In this document: positions 50,881 to 63,620 of the stretch, piece after piece | How positions within the stretch are numbered: position 1 is the stretch's first letter | How the letters are laid out: every line of letters starts with the position of its first letter | NCBI GenBank assembly: GCA_013396915.1 | Contig: VWZL01001298.1 | Coordinates: forward strand, 186,001 to 250,000 | Source: Stercorarius parasiticus | Taxonomy: Eukaryota; Chordata; Aves; Charadriiformes; Stercorariidae | DNA length: 64,000 bases | Direction of reading: 5' to 3' | The notes under the pieces: model-generated | The model's database searches: none | What the model was told of the DNA's origin: nothing | What the model saw: only the letters and a program-made list of their open reading frames with translations | Position numbers and translations under genes: made by a program

Positions 50881-52710
50881 GATAAGCTGCACTGTGTTAC
50901 GCCTGCAAACAATTTTCAGAAGTCCAAATTTGAGAATTTGTTCCCTGTGTTGTTAATTTGCAGCTCATTTGGTATGATTTTAATCCTTAGCCGTGGTCCT
51001 TAGACCTGTGATCTCTTCAGACCCCCGAATCATGAAGTGATGGCAACAGAAACTGTCAGTGTAAATGAAGACTCTGCAGGAAATTATGCTAGCAGTTTAT
51101 ACACTTGCATAGGTAGTGTATGACCAATTACATATACTAATGGGTGGGTATGACCTTTACACAGACAAAGTGATGAACAAATGTCTGGGGCTTTTATATG
51201 GACTGTGGTTGGAACTTAGCTTAAAGTGAAACTGTTTGCCCTTGTAGTCTCCAGATATTTTACGCAATTTTTAGTGAGTAGGGGTATTAATCTTGGTATG
51301 CTAAGTAAACTCGCCTAGTACTAAACCTGCTAAATTCCACCCATGATACCAATGAGGGAGAATGCTTCCTTATCAAACCACCCTGTCAATGGATGGCTGA
51401 ATTTCTATAGGGTGTAATACAGGCTCAACACTGTTTATAAAGCGCTTGGGAATTATTTCTGCTTTTGGAGAGCAGGAGAAACCCATCCATACGCTACACC
51501 TCAGGGAAGGAGACTGGGGAAGGTACTGACTCTGCAGTTGCATCCTCCCCGTCACTCAGTTCTGCAGAAGAATGCTCAGGGACCTTTGCTGAGATTATGC
51601 TCAGTCATCTGTTGAGGCACATTTCCTGCTTTGGGGACAGACTCTCGGCTGCTGTACTGTCATACCTAGCACTGCCAGTGTCCCCTTGTGCAAGGGGAAT
51701 AATCCCATCCTCCTCACTGCCACTGGCGGCAAATGCATGCCACATGCACGTGTGGGTGTGCCTACTCAGGTGAATGGAAGGAAGGTGCAGGAGAGGTAGC
51801 TTACATGTGCATAAGTATGCAGAAAAGGCAACATGGCTACTCACAAAGCAGCATTGTGGCAGGGCCAGAAAGAAATGAGGCTCTGGCGCTAGGCTCTTCA
51901 GCAGATCCTAGAACACCCATCGCTTTTGGAAGCTCATAACCCCTCTCCTTCCACAAGGAACAAAGCCCAGGTGGAAACTCTGAGCCGAAATGTATAAAGT
52001 TTCCTTTCTTCAAAGTGCTTTTATTCTCTTGGCATAGGGACAAATTGTGCCTTGAGGGCCAGATCTGCAAGTGGATCCATATGGAGAAATCTTTATGTGT
52101 TGGGAACATCATTCAAGTCAACGGGACGCTGTGAGGGCACAGAAGCTTGCCAGGTCCAAGCTGCAGTTTGAAAAGTGTTTTGTATTCCTTCAAGGTAAAA
52201 GGCATACTATAAACCTAAGCAATAATTCTTTTAATAAGAAAACTATTGTGCTTGTTCTTTTAACAGCAAAATGCAAGAGAAGACCAAAACCTACATAGCT
52301 TCTACGCAACAGAAAATATTTATTTTTTCCAACAGGTGGAAGGAATTTTATCTTGTACTTTGAGCTACAGGGAAAAAAAATAATCCAATGGCTAGTTTAT
52401 CCATACCACAGGTATCAGAAAGAGTACAAGTCCTAAGAGATCTAACCTAATTGTATAGTAAAACTGAGGGCGTTCCAGGCAGTGCAAGCCATGCTGTGTC
52501 TGTTCAGGGGACAAGGTGACAAACTCTTTTCACAAAAAAACCACCAAATCCTATAAATTGTTACTGAGTGAACTTGAAAGTACATTTAGGGAGATCTGGT
52601 TATGGCATTTGAGAGCAATGTGGGACCATAAAGATAGTATTGTATATATTACCTTTGTGTTTCATATGTGCTGTTGTTGGCTGCAACCTGACCTGATGAA
52701 ACAAGCATAA

Positions 52711-52800
52711 ATCTGGAAATCAGAAACTTCTGTGCTTTTACTCTCTATTCTATTTATTGGCTAGATCACCTTGAGTAAGTGACTAAACCTATTTGACAGA
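52711..52800 (+). mobile_element. MIR-like SINE fragment
   Basis: The segment runs from an ATCTGGAAATCAGAAAC part to TATTGGCTAGATCACCTTGA, then GTAAGTGACTAAACCT. This order matches the MIR core region, where the family pattern is a TGGAGTCAG-like block, then CTGTGTGACCTTGGGCAAGT, then ACTTAACCT. Divergence is high, as expected for an element fixed in early amniotes. The tRNA-related head and the LINE-like tail are missing or unrecognisable. MIR copies are sparse in birds, which fits an isolated fragment. Confidence 0.5.
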
Positions 52801-55800
52801 GGTCTTATTTGTAGTTGATTGTTTGATACATATAAAGGGTTTGCAGGTCAGCTGCATAAAGCTTAAAGGTAGAGGCTGAAGGCGCTCCTCATCTTCATAG
52901 AGCTGGCACTGAAACTATCCTAGCAGTCTCCACTGCAAGGGCCAAGGCAGTTTCCTGGGCCTGTGATACAGACAACACAATCAGCATGCAAATTAGATCC
53001 CCCTTCACTTTCCTACCAGACATTGTAAGATGAATCTAGACTTCACATCAACTAATTTGGATCCTTCTGTCATGACCGCAATATAAGAGAGGGATTCTTG
53101 GCTTCTCTTTTCATTCAGGCATCACAGGGACTTTCTATCTAGTGAGAAGATAAAAAGGTTACTATTAATCCAATAAAGGTTAAGTGTCATTTTGTTAGAT
53201 GTCTATCTGCAATGGAAGTCCAGCCTTTCCTTTGCAAGCCCACATTTCCCTGTGAGATGCCTGTTCCCATTACATATGTACTGCAAAACACATGCTGGTT
53301 GTTGACTTCAGTGAAAGCAGGACTGGGCCTGAGAGGGTTGCCTAACTTACTTTCCTACATATTTTAAGATCATCTCTCACTGGAACAGAGAGGCACCAGA
53401 TGGGTGGTAGTGGTTTGGAGGGAATGTGTACCCCACAGTAGGGGTTTTTTTCTGTTGCCTGCTCTTGAACTTTCAAGAAGTATGTTAAAATGACTACAAT
53501 CCAAGAAGGCATATTGTATATAAAATGAATGACAGCTCCTAGCGCCACCAAGAAAATCAAACCCTTTGTTTATTTAAAATTTTTAAAAATACATCTGGGA
53601 GTAGAAGTCACAGAGTTATAAATGAGCTCCCCGACCACCACCAAAAAAAATAATTATAATACAAATAATGGTACCGTATTCCCTGATAAACCTGTGCCAG
53701 AAAAGCTCTTGGGGATCAAGTTTTTGTCAGTCCCCAGCTTTTACCAATTTAAATTCTTGGCAGCATATTAAAAAAAAATGCAGAAGGTATTTGAGACTGC
53801 AATCCCTCAGGTACTAAATCTAGTGTTTCCTGGCACTAGATGAATGTTACTGGAGTTAAAACCTAGCACCATAGCACCAGATCTCCATAGCTGTTCATAT
53901 TTATACTTAACAGACAAATATGTCATGCTTTCAATATCGCTTTACACTGCCAATTTTTTCTCACATTTTTTTCTCTGATAAAAACAAAGGTGAGAAAGTT
54001 CCACGCAGTGGCTGACATCAGCCTATTTTTGTTTGATTTTCAAATTTCTAGGACACACCTTTTCCACCCTGAAACTGTTGTTTTACACTGCTTTTTAATT
54101 ACCTACTTGGTAGCAAAAAAGGAGGAAGAGCACATTACCTGCCAGGTATACGAATGTCCTCAACACATCACAGTTTTCCACTCCGCATAGGTGGAAACAG
54201 GAGGTTTCTCAGACTCTTGCCCCAGATCTTCAGACCCGTCCACACTGGCTAAGTTAGTCAGCTGTGCTCCCCCTAATGCCGGATATGAAGCGAAGTGTGC
54301 TCTCTGGCCACACCTTCCCCATTTTTTGTTTCCCATGCCATTCTCTGTCACCCAAGACGGGATTTTTTGTCTAAATCCAGGGATTCTCCCAGTGCTAAGG
54401 CCTCCCTATGCAGGAGAGACCGAGGCTTTCTATTCCCTCTGCTCTGCAGGGTCATCACTGAGAGTACAGTCAAACCTGAAGATGACTTTGAAGACTTAGT
54501 AGATAGTCTGACCTTACACCATGGAAGTGAACCGTAGTATTACAGTTGACTTCAGGGCAGGTCCATAGTGCCTCCTCTAAAGACTGTCTTTTCTTTTTTC
54601 CAAACTTAGGTCTTTACCTTAGTGTAACAAGTACCTGCCATAGACAGTTTTTTGTAATGCCTGATCTGCTTATATTGTTCATTCTTTTCACACTCCTTTA
54701 TAGAAGCCACCTTTCTTAATTGCTATTTTTTCCCTACGTTTCTGAATCTTCAAGGACTTAAAGACAGAATTGCTTCCAGTATAAATCCAGATGCCTCAGC
54801 AAGTGAAGGATTCCCTTCCCAATATTCAGTCACCTCCCGACCTTTCCTTTTAAAATGGAACCACCACAACTGGCCAAAAAATGGACATAAAATGCCTGGC
54901 TATTAGTGAAACCAGCTACTCCATGTATTTGTGCTGTGCCTGCAAAAGCAATGATTCAGCTCCATTGACTTTGCTACCAAAAAATAATCAAATCAACAAG
55001 CATAGGGAGCAGACAAAATATCTGAGGTCACTTCTGCATTAAAGGTATTAAGTCACTAAATTCTATTCTTTTTTTCCATTCATGGATCCTCATTTTTTTT
55101 CAAACCCATGGAACTACCTAGAATATAAATCTAGACAGTGAGTGACCCAGATATCATCTTAGCTCCCTTCTGTAAAAAAAACAGCTCTCTCTACTGCTTG
55201 CATTCCCAGCACTAAGTAAGTGCCTTGATCTGCTGAATCCTCCAAAGGAAAGGAAAACAGAAACACTGTTTCTGAAGGATTACACCTTTTTTTTCCCAGA
55301 AGGATATTTATCTCCAGAAATGTACCTTCGGAAACACACAAGGGTTGTCTTCTTGGCTCTGAAGACATAGTTTGGCCCTTTGCAATCTTTTCTGTTCCTG
55401 TCCTTTTTTCTGCCTACCTTGCAATCTGACCTTGCAATATGAAAAAGAGAGAGGAGAGACATGTGTGAATCTGGCCCAGGAGGGAATAAGGAGGGAAGAA
55501 AGGTTGGATAAGAGTGGCGGTTACGTATTTTCTATATGATATTCAGCTTCATATTGATTTCATCCATTTGGTGGACTAAACATGAACCTAATAATCAGAT
55601 CCTGCTTAAGCCTCGTGCTTCCCCAGTAATTGACTCTCGTATATTGATTAAGATGTTGATGTGTCCCAGTATTTCTCAGTGGTAATGCAGCTGAGAATGG
55701 GCCTTCTCTCCCTGCGTTCTCAGCACTCTCTGTACTGCTGTCACCACACTCCCTTTAATGGATAAAGCTGTCATCCTAAAGCTAGAATGTCTTGCAGGCA

Positions 55801-58800
55801 CAAAGACGAAATTAACTGTTCAATAATTTATGGGACATGGAAAAAACTTTACCCAACAACTTCAATTGATTGCTGTAAGTGTTTTGACTGCACTTGCCTG
55901 CTTTGCATAAAGTCAGCTACTTTGGAGAGCCTGATTTCCATTTACAGTAGTTTCTTGGCCCTCTCCACAATACTAGATTTTGAAGAACTTTGGCTTGTTT
56001 GAAGGGATTTTCCTGTAGTGTGCAGACAGACCTGATATTTTTCACTTCCCTATAAATTCATGAGAAAATCAAGATCTTCAGTGAAATATGGTTGGTGAGC
56101 TTAATAAGCAGAGATTAAACTCAAGTGATTTAGATTGTTTTGAGGCTATCCAGTTTTTCAACTCAGGTACCACAAAAACAGGTAATCAGTGGACTATAAC
56201 ATCTGTGGGCTTGATCACAGTCCGGAAAACCTTTTACTGTTTCAGATCAGATCAAGCTAATAATTATTGAAATATCTTGTCATTTCAGAACCCCTGAAGT
56301 GAGCTCGTGGACACAGTCCAGCTCCTGGAGATGTGAGTTCATATCACAAAAGCAGACCACAACAGTTTTAGCAAGAAGGTCTATGCAGCAAATTATGCGT
56401 TTTCTCAGAACAGTAGATGTTGTCATTTTGCTAGGGAAGCTGACAGTGCATTGTGTATTAATCAGTGGCAATAAGAATCTCCAGGGATTCCAGTCTGGCA
56501 CCTTCTATTATTGCCAACGTCTTTAAAAACAAAGTGTTCTTGCCCATCAGCTGCCTGTTTGTAAAAACTTTTTTGTTTTTTTTTTTTGTAGTGGGCATCT
56601 CTTATTACAATTTATTTTTGTTGGTGGATTTGCTGCTCATGAAACACAACACATGCAATGGTTGGTTAAAGCCAGGCAGAACAGAAAAAAAAGATGGTGC
56701 ACATCCTTCATGAGATAATTTTTCTAATATATTTCCATTCTGCCCTATAAAATCTCTTTCTGTATTTGCAGTGACATATGATGTTTCAATGGTGCATTAT
56801 TAGTTAATCATTAGGAAAACATGTTTTATTTTGGAGGGAAAAGGTTAAGGAATCCTTTATGAAACATGATAACCAATCCAAAGGATTCCAGTCCATTAGG
56901 ACCTTGAGAAGGGAGGCTGAGTCTGCCGTCTTCTAAAGGTGACAGAGACTATGTGGTGTCAGAGAATGATGAGCAAATACTTCCCCACATCAACTCAATT
57001 TTGGGCTGTCATAGCATGGTCAAATTTTATTCAAACCCAGGTGATTCAAACGTTCTTAATTAACCAAGGTGTAGTGACATTGATCTCCCTATTTATCCAA
57101 AGTGCAATTTTCCAGTGAAACTTCAAGATCAGCAAGGTTGTGCTGAACTTACCATAATGACTGTACAAGGAGTTGTGTCTGTAGCATTAATTTGTGCTGG
57201 TAAGATCAGATATTAGCATATCAAAGCCTGACACTTCTAATGGGTATTGGACCTCGAGCAGCAGGAAAATGTCTTTAAGATCTTGTAAGTTCTTGACTTG
57301 CTGCTTTCACAAAGGAGCAGCTGGCCACAACCTGCAGTGAAGTGACATCCTGGAAGATCTAAGAAGATTTAGGATTGCTATAGGAAAAGAAAAATCCATT
57401 TTTAGATTGTTTTATTGGTCAGCATCCAAAGAGTTAACATATGGTTATGTAGGGCCACATCTAGAAGAAAAGTGTACCTAGTACATGCAATATGAAGAGG
57501 AAATCAAAACAGAATGAAGCAAATAATGAAACCGTATCCAGTTGTGTTTATTTGCTTTTCTCGTTTCAAGGTGTTAATCCTGTGTTACTGAGAACATTCA
57601 CAGAATATTTCCCAGATGGAGACGCAAATGCACCAGCATTTCCTGCCTCTATGTACGATATTTCCATTTGTTCTCCTTCGAGGAGGTCTTTCTAAACAGT
57701 CCCTCCAAGTGGGAGGATGTGTTGATTTCCAGTTTATTGTAGTGCTCGGTGGTTCATCACCAGCCGTCAGAATTTTCAGTAGTCTCTGCTGTTTGCTGTG
57801 GAGCCTGTTCAAAGTCCAGGCCTCTGGAAGGATCCCCAGGAGGACTACAGCTGGGCCTGTTTGGATATCAAAGTCCAAATTAAAAATTTATGCCAGTGTT
57901 TGAAAAATATCTGACCAAAATCTTGGTATGGATTAAATCTCCCCTGCCATGCAAGCTTATCCAACTGGGGCTGGAGGATTTATTTTTAAAGTGAAGAAAG
58001 GACCAAATAGCTGTATAAGCTGATTCAGGTCAGATGTTTGTTAGCTAAATTATCACTGGTAATGAAACCTTCTAGACCTCACAGGGAGGCTAAAAGTGTG
58101 CTGGCTTTTCTCTTGCTCTCTATCCCTCCCTCCCTTCCCTTTCTTCCTCTTTTATATTTTAAGTCAGAACTCACAGGAAATCAATTGCATATAAGGACAC
58201 CCATTCACGATGGGGAAAGAGAACTCCTGTACCTACCAGCACTGAAATTCAAAGTGGGACATCAACAACACAGCGGTAACAATATGTTGCTGGAATAATT
58301 TCTTGGGTCCTGCACTTCACAGCTGAACTGAAAGCAGACAAGGGCTTGCTCAGCCACCCTTTTGTAATGACTCCTCTGTGGAGGGCTACAGGATAAGGCT
58401 AAGATAACAGGGACAACTGGGATGTCAAAATTGGCTGTGCTTTTAGTTGATAAATAACTTGCTTACATATTCCTGCAATTAACTGTTTAGAGCCACTCAC
58501 ATACATGCTGACTGTTTTTTTGCTAAAAGACTATAGGTTAAGTGGAGGGACAATTGTGTGCCTGTCAGACATTAACTCTGGCTCTTTCCTGCAGGAAGCA
58601 GAGCTCTGAATTAGCTAATTATTTGAGAGGGCTGTGGGTAAAGAATAAAACATCTAGGTTATCCCAGTTAGATCCACATGTAAATAGTGGATCAGCAGAG
58701 TTAGGCTGGTTTGCTGCTTTTCTTTAGAAGAAACCCCTAAAGTTTGTGGAGAACTGTCATCCTTTACCCCAAAAGCTCATAAGATCACAGAATTCCCCAA

Positions 58801-59079
58801 ACTTGGTCCTGCTTCTTAAGAAGTCTTTGTACTCTTTGTGTGAACAACTTGTGTTTGTTTTGAACGTACCTCCCACTAACTCCACTTGCCACTCCCTAGT
58901 TCTTATGGTGAAAAAGAGAGAGAATTGATTGCTATCCATCTCCTCTGTGTCACCATGATTTTACAGATAAGAGAAGGAAGAGATTCAAGCCTGCCTGGGA
59001 ATAGTATTTGCTGGCCATGTGTGGGACTCAGACGAGACAAACAGATACATCTGCCCTGCAGCTATGTCTAGGAAAGCCT

Positions 59080-61400
59080 GCACTCTGTCTCACAGAATGA
59101 GCACAGCATCCAGCCTAAGAAGCCTGTAGCCCCTTCTGTGTCCTCTTTACCAAGCCCATGGAGACTTTGCTGTTCCTCCAGGCAGGCCTGGCCAATTAAC
59201 TCCTGCTGGGTGCATGTGGGCAATCAAGAGAGTGCTGCCGCCTTACTGGGAGTTTGCAGGGCTTTCAGGCCTCCAGCAAGAGGGCTTTGTGGCGTTTCAC
59301 CCAGGGCAGTGAAAGATATCACAGAGAGGAGGAAGTGCCACCAGAAGCGTATTCCAAGGAACAGCAGTGAGTCCCAGTGAGGCCCTTCATCAGGAGTGTC
59401 GTTCACAAGGGTGCAGAGGTGTCTCCAACCTGAGTTCCTAGTAGGGTGGACCAGACAGCAGGAGTGCTACCACCCATTCCCTCCTGTGACCATCTGTCAC
59501 TGCCAGAACTCCTTCACAGACTCCAGCACCATTACAAAGGATGCCTGGCAGGCACCAGTGAACAAGAGCACCCAGACAGCACCCTGCACAGCACATGTGT
59601 GCACCATCATGCATGGGGTCTAATCTCACCCCAACACCAGTGGCAGGCGAACCCCAACATGATCTGGTGGACGGTGAGAAGAGCAAAGTAAGTGCTGGTC
59701 CTGCCATCTGGTAAGAAGCAAGAGATTTTCAGTCAGTCTTGTGGCTTCCAGTGAGGTTTTTCAATTATTATTTTAATTTTTAATTAGGGCAGGACGTGCT
59801 ATGTGTCTCCTCTTCCAGACCATGCTCTCTAACCAGCCCGTGGGCAGAGACCTGGCATCCAGACTGGTGGCCCAAAACCTGTGCGGGTTCACAGCCCTCA
59901 GTTTTGTTTGCTCTGCTTCTGCAGACACAGGAGGACCCCACCGCCGCTGGTGGGAAATTCACTGTTTCTCGCATGCCTCTGAGGGCCAGACCAGAACAAA
60001 GCCAGTGTTTATGTTCCGTGTCTTTCCCCGAGTAATCTACCCCAGGCTGTAGCTCCAGCAGGGCCCCTGGGTGCGCTGCCTCAGGGTGGACTCGGAGGGT
60101 TTCCAGCTGGCCTGTGCAGGCCAGGGTGGTCTGTCCATCTGCATCTGCCCGTGCCCCATGGACAGAGGCAGGGGGTGGGAAGCCATCTCCCTGCTCCCGC
60201 ATGCCGAATTGAAGATGGCCCAATAAAGAAGGGGTGGGGGCTTTCCTTCTGCACTGTGACTGCACTTTGGCTTACTTGAGCCAGCTCCCAGTGAGAAGGG
60301 ATGGGCTGCTTTTAAATGTATTCTCTTGCTTTTTTGGTCTCCCAGTAGGGCAGGCAGACTCTAGAGAGCTGTTAAGTGTGGGCTGGCTTTCAGGGCTTTC
60401 TCCTAGCTAGCAGCCTCTCTCTGTGAAGCCAATTCAGCTTGCTTGCACTTCACAATGTGAAGAGGTTTCTTCACATGACAATAATAAAGTATTTTTGCAC
60501 TTTATAGCATGTGTCTCCTCTCTGGACTCCAAACCCTTGGGGAAGGTCTTTATTCGTATCATTTCTCTCCCTTCTCCTCCCCACCTTTCCACACAGCACT
60601 CGGGGGGATGGGGCATGCCTGGTGCACATCCTACTCTTTGGGTTATTTGTTAGTTTCTATAGGGAGAGACAGCAGTTCAAGGATGCAAACCTAGTAGGAC
60701 TGTTTCGTAAAGAATGTTTATTGGTATATAAGAACACAGATCAAGGCAGAAAACAACGATGTTAGGTGAGGTAGGAAAGACTGGCTACTTGATGCACCCG
60801 TGTTTATCTTGTATTTGGTTGTACAGAGAGTGGTTGTCCATTCTGGCTGGAGGAACATTTGCTGAAGCACTCACTCTTCTGAGGAGAGGAGGGAATCACC
60901 CAGTTTCCCACTCCACCATAGCTGAATGGTAAAAAATAAATAAAGAAATAGTGTGGGGTTTTTTTTTTTCCCCACATGGGGAGCAGAGGTGGTTTTGCTG
61001 CAGCAGAGCAGGGAAATCTGTCCCAGAGGAGCCTACAGGCATCAACAAGAGGTACAGGTGTCATGAACTCCCTATGACCACCCCTTTCATAGGTTTGCTG
61101 TGTGTGGCATTGCTGGAACCCCAGGACCAGGGAGGCAGTGTCATTTGCACAGGAGTGTGGCTCAGATGGAGGATGCTGGTGTGGCCACTGTGGGCAAGGA
61201 CAGTGTGGCTGTCTGTGTGTTCCTCCAAGTGGGCTTGTGGGTCCCTAAATTGCAGACACTGCTTTTTGTGATCACAATAACTGCTGCAGCCCTGCAGAGG
61301 AGGTGGGGTAGCAATGTAGGTCTTGCCTACACCCCCAGCAGAGCCCAGTACTCTTGATGAACCTGGAGGTGAACATAGCCACCCGCCTTCTTCTCTGACT
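59080..61400. other. GC-richer block with poly(A)-signal-like sites; possible noncoding transcript
   Basis: Base composition rises above that of the flanks through most of this stretch. Longer frames accumulate on both strands (161 codons at 59780-60265 - starting with GTG, 149 codons at 61061-61510 -, 106 codons at 60951-61271 +), but none shows a domain or family resemblance. AATAAA motifs occur at 60222-60227 and 60483-60488. The second is followed by TTTTTGCACTTT and then TGTGTCTCC, an arrangement like a vertebrate 3' end on the + strand. A lncRNA or the 3' UTR of a gene lying elsewhere would fit, and so would chance. I do not call a gene. Confidence 0.25.
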
Positions 61401-63437
61401 TTTCTATACAATTCCACAGATATTGCAGTCTTCCTCATTTTCCTTTCTTGCCCAAAAATAGTGAGAAGCCATACCTGAAACTCCTGTTGCTGCCTTAGGC
61501 TGCTTACCATTAGTACTACAGCTTTGTTATAGAACTGAATTACTTCTCCTCATTGTCCATGGCCCTGCCGTCTGCCACAGATGGAAAGAGAGGGTCACAG
61601 ACTAAGTCTTTATATGTCCTAACTGAATGGGAGTGGATGGGAAGGCAGAACAAATTCTTTCCCAGCTGCCCAAGTAGCTTAAAAGAGATGCACAGTTAAA
61701 GGGCAGCTGCTTAAAGCTGGGCACTGGCAAGAATGAGCTCATGAGGCTAGAATAAGAACATAGAATATTGGCTACTGAGATAGCTTATGGTAACAAATAT
61801 GTGAAAAGTACTTTGAATTTTCATTGGGATGAAGCTATGTCCTTGCTGGATTTCTTCAAGTTAGCTGTGATCACCTTTCAGCCTGTCCTGGGGTTACAGG
61901 ATGCGGAAGGCTTTTGATTATAAGACCTGAGATATCTCCCAAGATCTTTATTATTCCTCATGTTTTCTTGGGATCACTCATAATTTTGCCTTCTTTTTGT
62001 GTTATTTTGTGTTATTTTTCAAAAAAACCTAAGGAAGATAAGACATCCTCCACTTAAAATACCAAAGAACGCTTGTCTTTTTTCCCCACTTCACTGTATC
62101 TATTTGCATGGAAGCCAGACTGGGTTGCATCAGGTGGTCAAAGATCCTAAGTTGAGCAATTGATCAGAAACACTCTGGGACATCCACATGTTAACCTTCC
62201 CAGACTTACCATTTCATTCTCTTCAGGGCTGTCTCATGCTCTTGAGGGAGGTGACTACAGCTCAGAGAAGGACTTGGGAAGGAGAGTAAGGCAATCCTCT
62301 CTCAAACTCCTTAGCTTCTCATCTTTACAGCAGTGTGCAAAAGTTCTTGTTCATCCAGCTTTCTCAGGTTTCTCAGCTTTTTTTGGGAAGTAGTGGATAC
62401 TGCTCCTAAACCAAATGCCCATAGAAGGATTTTCTTGTGAGAGAGGATGCATTGGTGTGTAGTGTCTCTCTAAATGGCTTCTTTTGAGATGCAGAAAACA
62501 AATGAAAGAGTTAAAAGAAAAAAAAAAGGAGAAAGAAAGTGTGCATAAGAGAGTAGACTGTGGGTGTGCCCTAGGCAACCTACTACAGATCTCAGAACAA
62601 GGGTAGGTCACAGGGGAAAGATAATTTTGGCAAATGCAGAGGTAGAACCCAGAGATGCAGTCTTTTCTTTCCCTGTATCCTCTCTATAGCTGGCTGCTCT
62701 CCACCCACCCAGCAGCTATAGCCTCTCTTACTCCATGGGAATAGTGGCAACCTTCTCTGGCATGGCAGTATGGCAGGCAAGAACTGCTTGAGCAGTCATT
62801 CCTCAACACCCCTGCCTAAGCTGACTTTACTTGAGGGAGTTGGATGGAAGCATCTGCCAGGTCATTCTTGCTCTGGCTGACTGTTGCTTCCTGGGAAAAC
62901 TAGAGGGACATTAGAGACAAAAGGGGTCGATACCTCCATAGCTGCGCACATCACAGGAGGCAGAAACTGTACCAGAGCTCAGGGTACATGATTAGCTTTT
63001 GCAGTTGTCCTACAGCAGATGATTGTGTCTGTTACTACTCATGTAGAGAATCTGCAAACATATGTAACCCGAGGTTCAACAAGCTGATAGGCTTGGCAGA
63101 CACATGCACGTTCTCGCCTGTGAATCTTACCTCAGCTTTCAAGTACGACTGCAGTGGTACAGCATAGGCCAGATTCTGATCTCATTTACACCCTTGCCAA
63201 TGCAGAGTAACTCCACTGATGCCAAAGTGTGGGCCTAAAAGCTGTCCAGCTGTGGCCTAAGCTGGAGTTTCATTGATGAGAAAGAGTTTCATATAAACTG
63301 TTTCCTACAGTGGACTGTGCATAATGAACCAGAATAATTGAACAATTGTGAATGAAAGCACAGGCACAAGTCTGAACTGTTTTGAGATCTGGGATAAATG
63401 TAGTAAATTTATAGCTATTCCCTATCCTGTGGCTATG
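61401..63437. other. Noncoding unique sequence
   Basis: No supported gene. It includes a short A-rich run at 62516-62528 and a possible old amniote repeat near 63171. Remaining frames are short and featureless. Confidence 0.6.
63171..63240 (+). repeat. Possible ancient amniote interspersed repeat
   Basis: GATTCTGATCTCATTTACAC is followed by GAGTAACTCCACTGATG and a GTGGGCC end. This order is typical of an old interspersed repeat seen in birds, crocodilians and turtles, in which a segment like TGATCTCATTTACAC precedes GAGTAACTCCA. I recognise the texture but cannot name the family with confidence. Confidence 0.4.
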
Positions 63438-63620
63438 CTCTTTTCCTCTCCTTCTCCTTCTCCTTCTCCTTCTCCTTCTCCTCCTTCTCCTTCTTCTTCT
63501 TCTTCTTCTTCTTCTTCTTCTTCTTCTTCTTCTTCTTCTTCTTCTTCTTCTTCTTCTTCTCCTTCTCCTTCTCCTTCTCCTTCTCCTTCTTCTTTTTTTC
63601 TTTTTCTTTTTTTTTTTTTT
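63438..63620. repeat. 183-bp pure pyrimidine tract: TTC core flanked by CTCCTT hexamers
   Basis: Every base from 63438 to 63620 is C or T. The left flank (about 63448-63490) is built from CTCCTT-type hexamers. The core (about 63491-63560) holds roughly 23 pure TTC units, and the right flank (about 63561-63590) returns to the hexamer before ending in T-rich sequence. The purine strand is therefore a (GAA)n repeat. Poly-Arg, poly-Glu and poly-Ser frames across it are artefacts. Such GAA/TTC tracts can adopt triplex or sticky DNA and tend to be length-variable. Confidence 0.98.

Larger units (their letters stand above)
47291..59079. other. Noncoding unique sequence, about 11.8 kb
   Basis: No supported gene. 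It contains an AAAT run (47597-47614), a C-rich tract (50214-50246), a MIR-like fragment (52711-52800), a pyrimidine-rich segment at about 58107-58151 and scattered A/T homopolymers. A 97-codon - strand frame at 57585-57878 and its + strand partner are unlike any protein I know. Confidence 0.6.

Noticed and set aside
58945..58990. ATTTTACAGATAAGAGAA segment resembling the 3' part of a reversed MIR
   Set aside because: Only about 18 bases match before resemblance ends, which is too little to call.
59780..60265. 161-codon - strand frame
   Set aside because: Begins with GTG rather than ATG, no domain seen, and overlapping + strand frames of 79-83 codons are equally open.
61061..61510. 149-codon - strand frame
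   Set aside because: No family resemblance and it lies in a GC-richer block where frames lengthen by composition.
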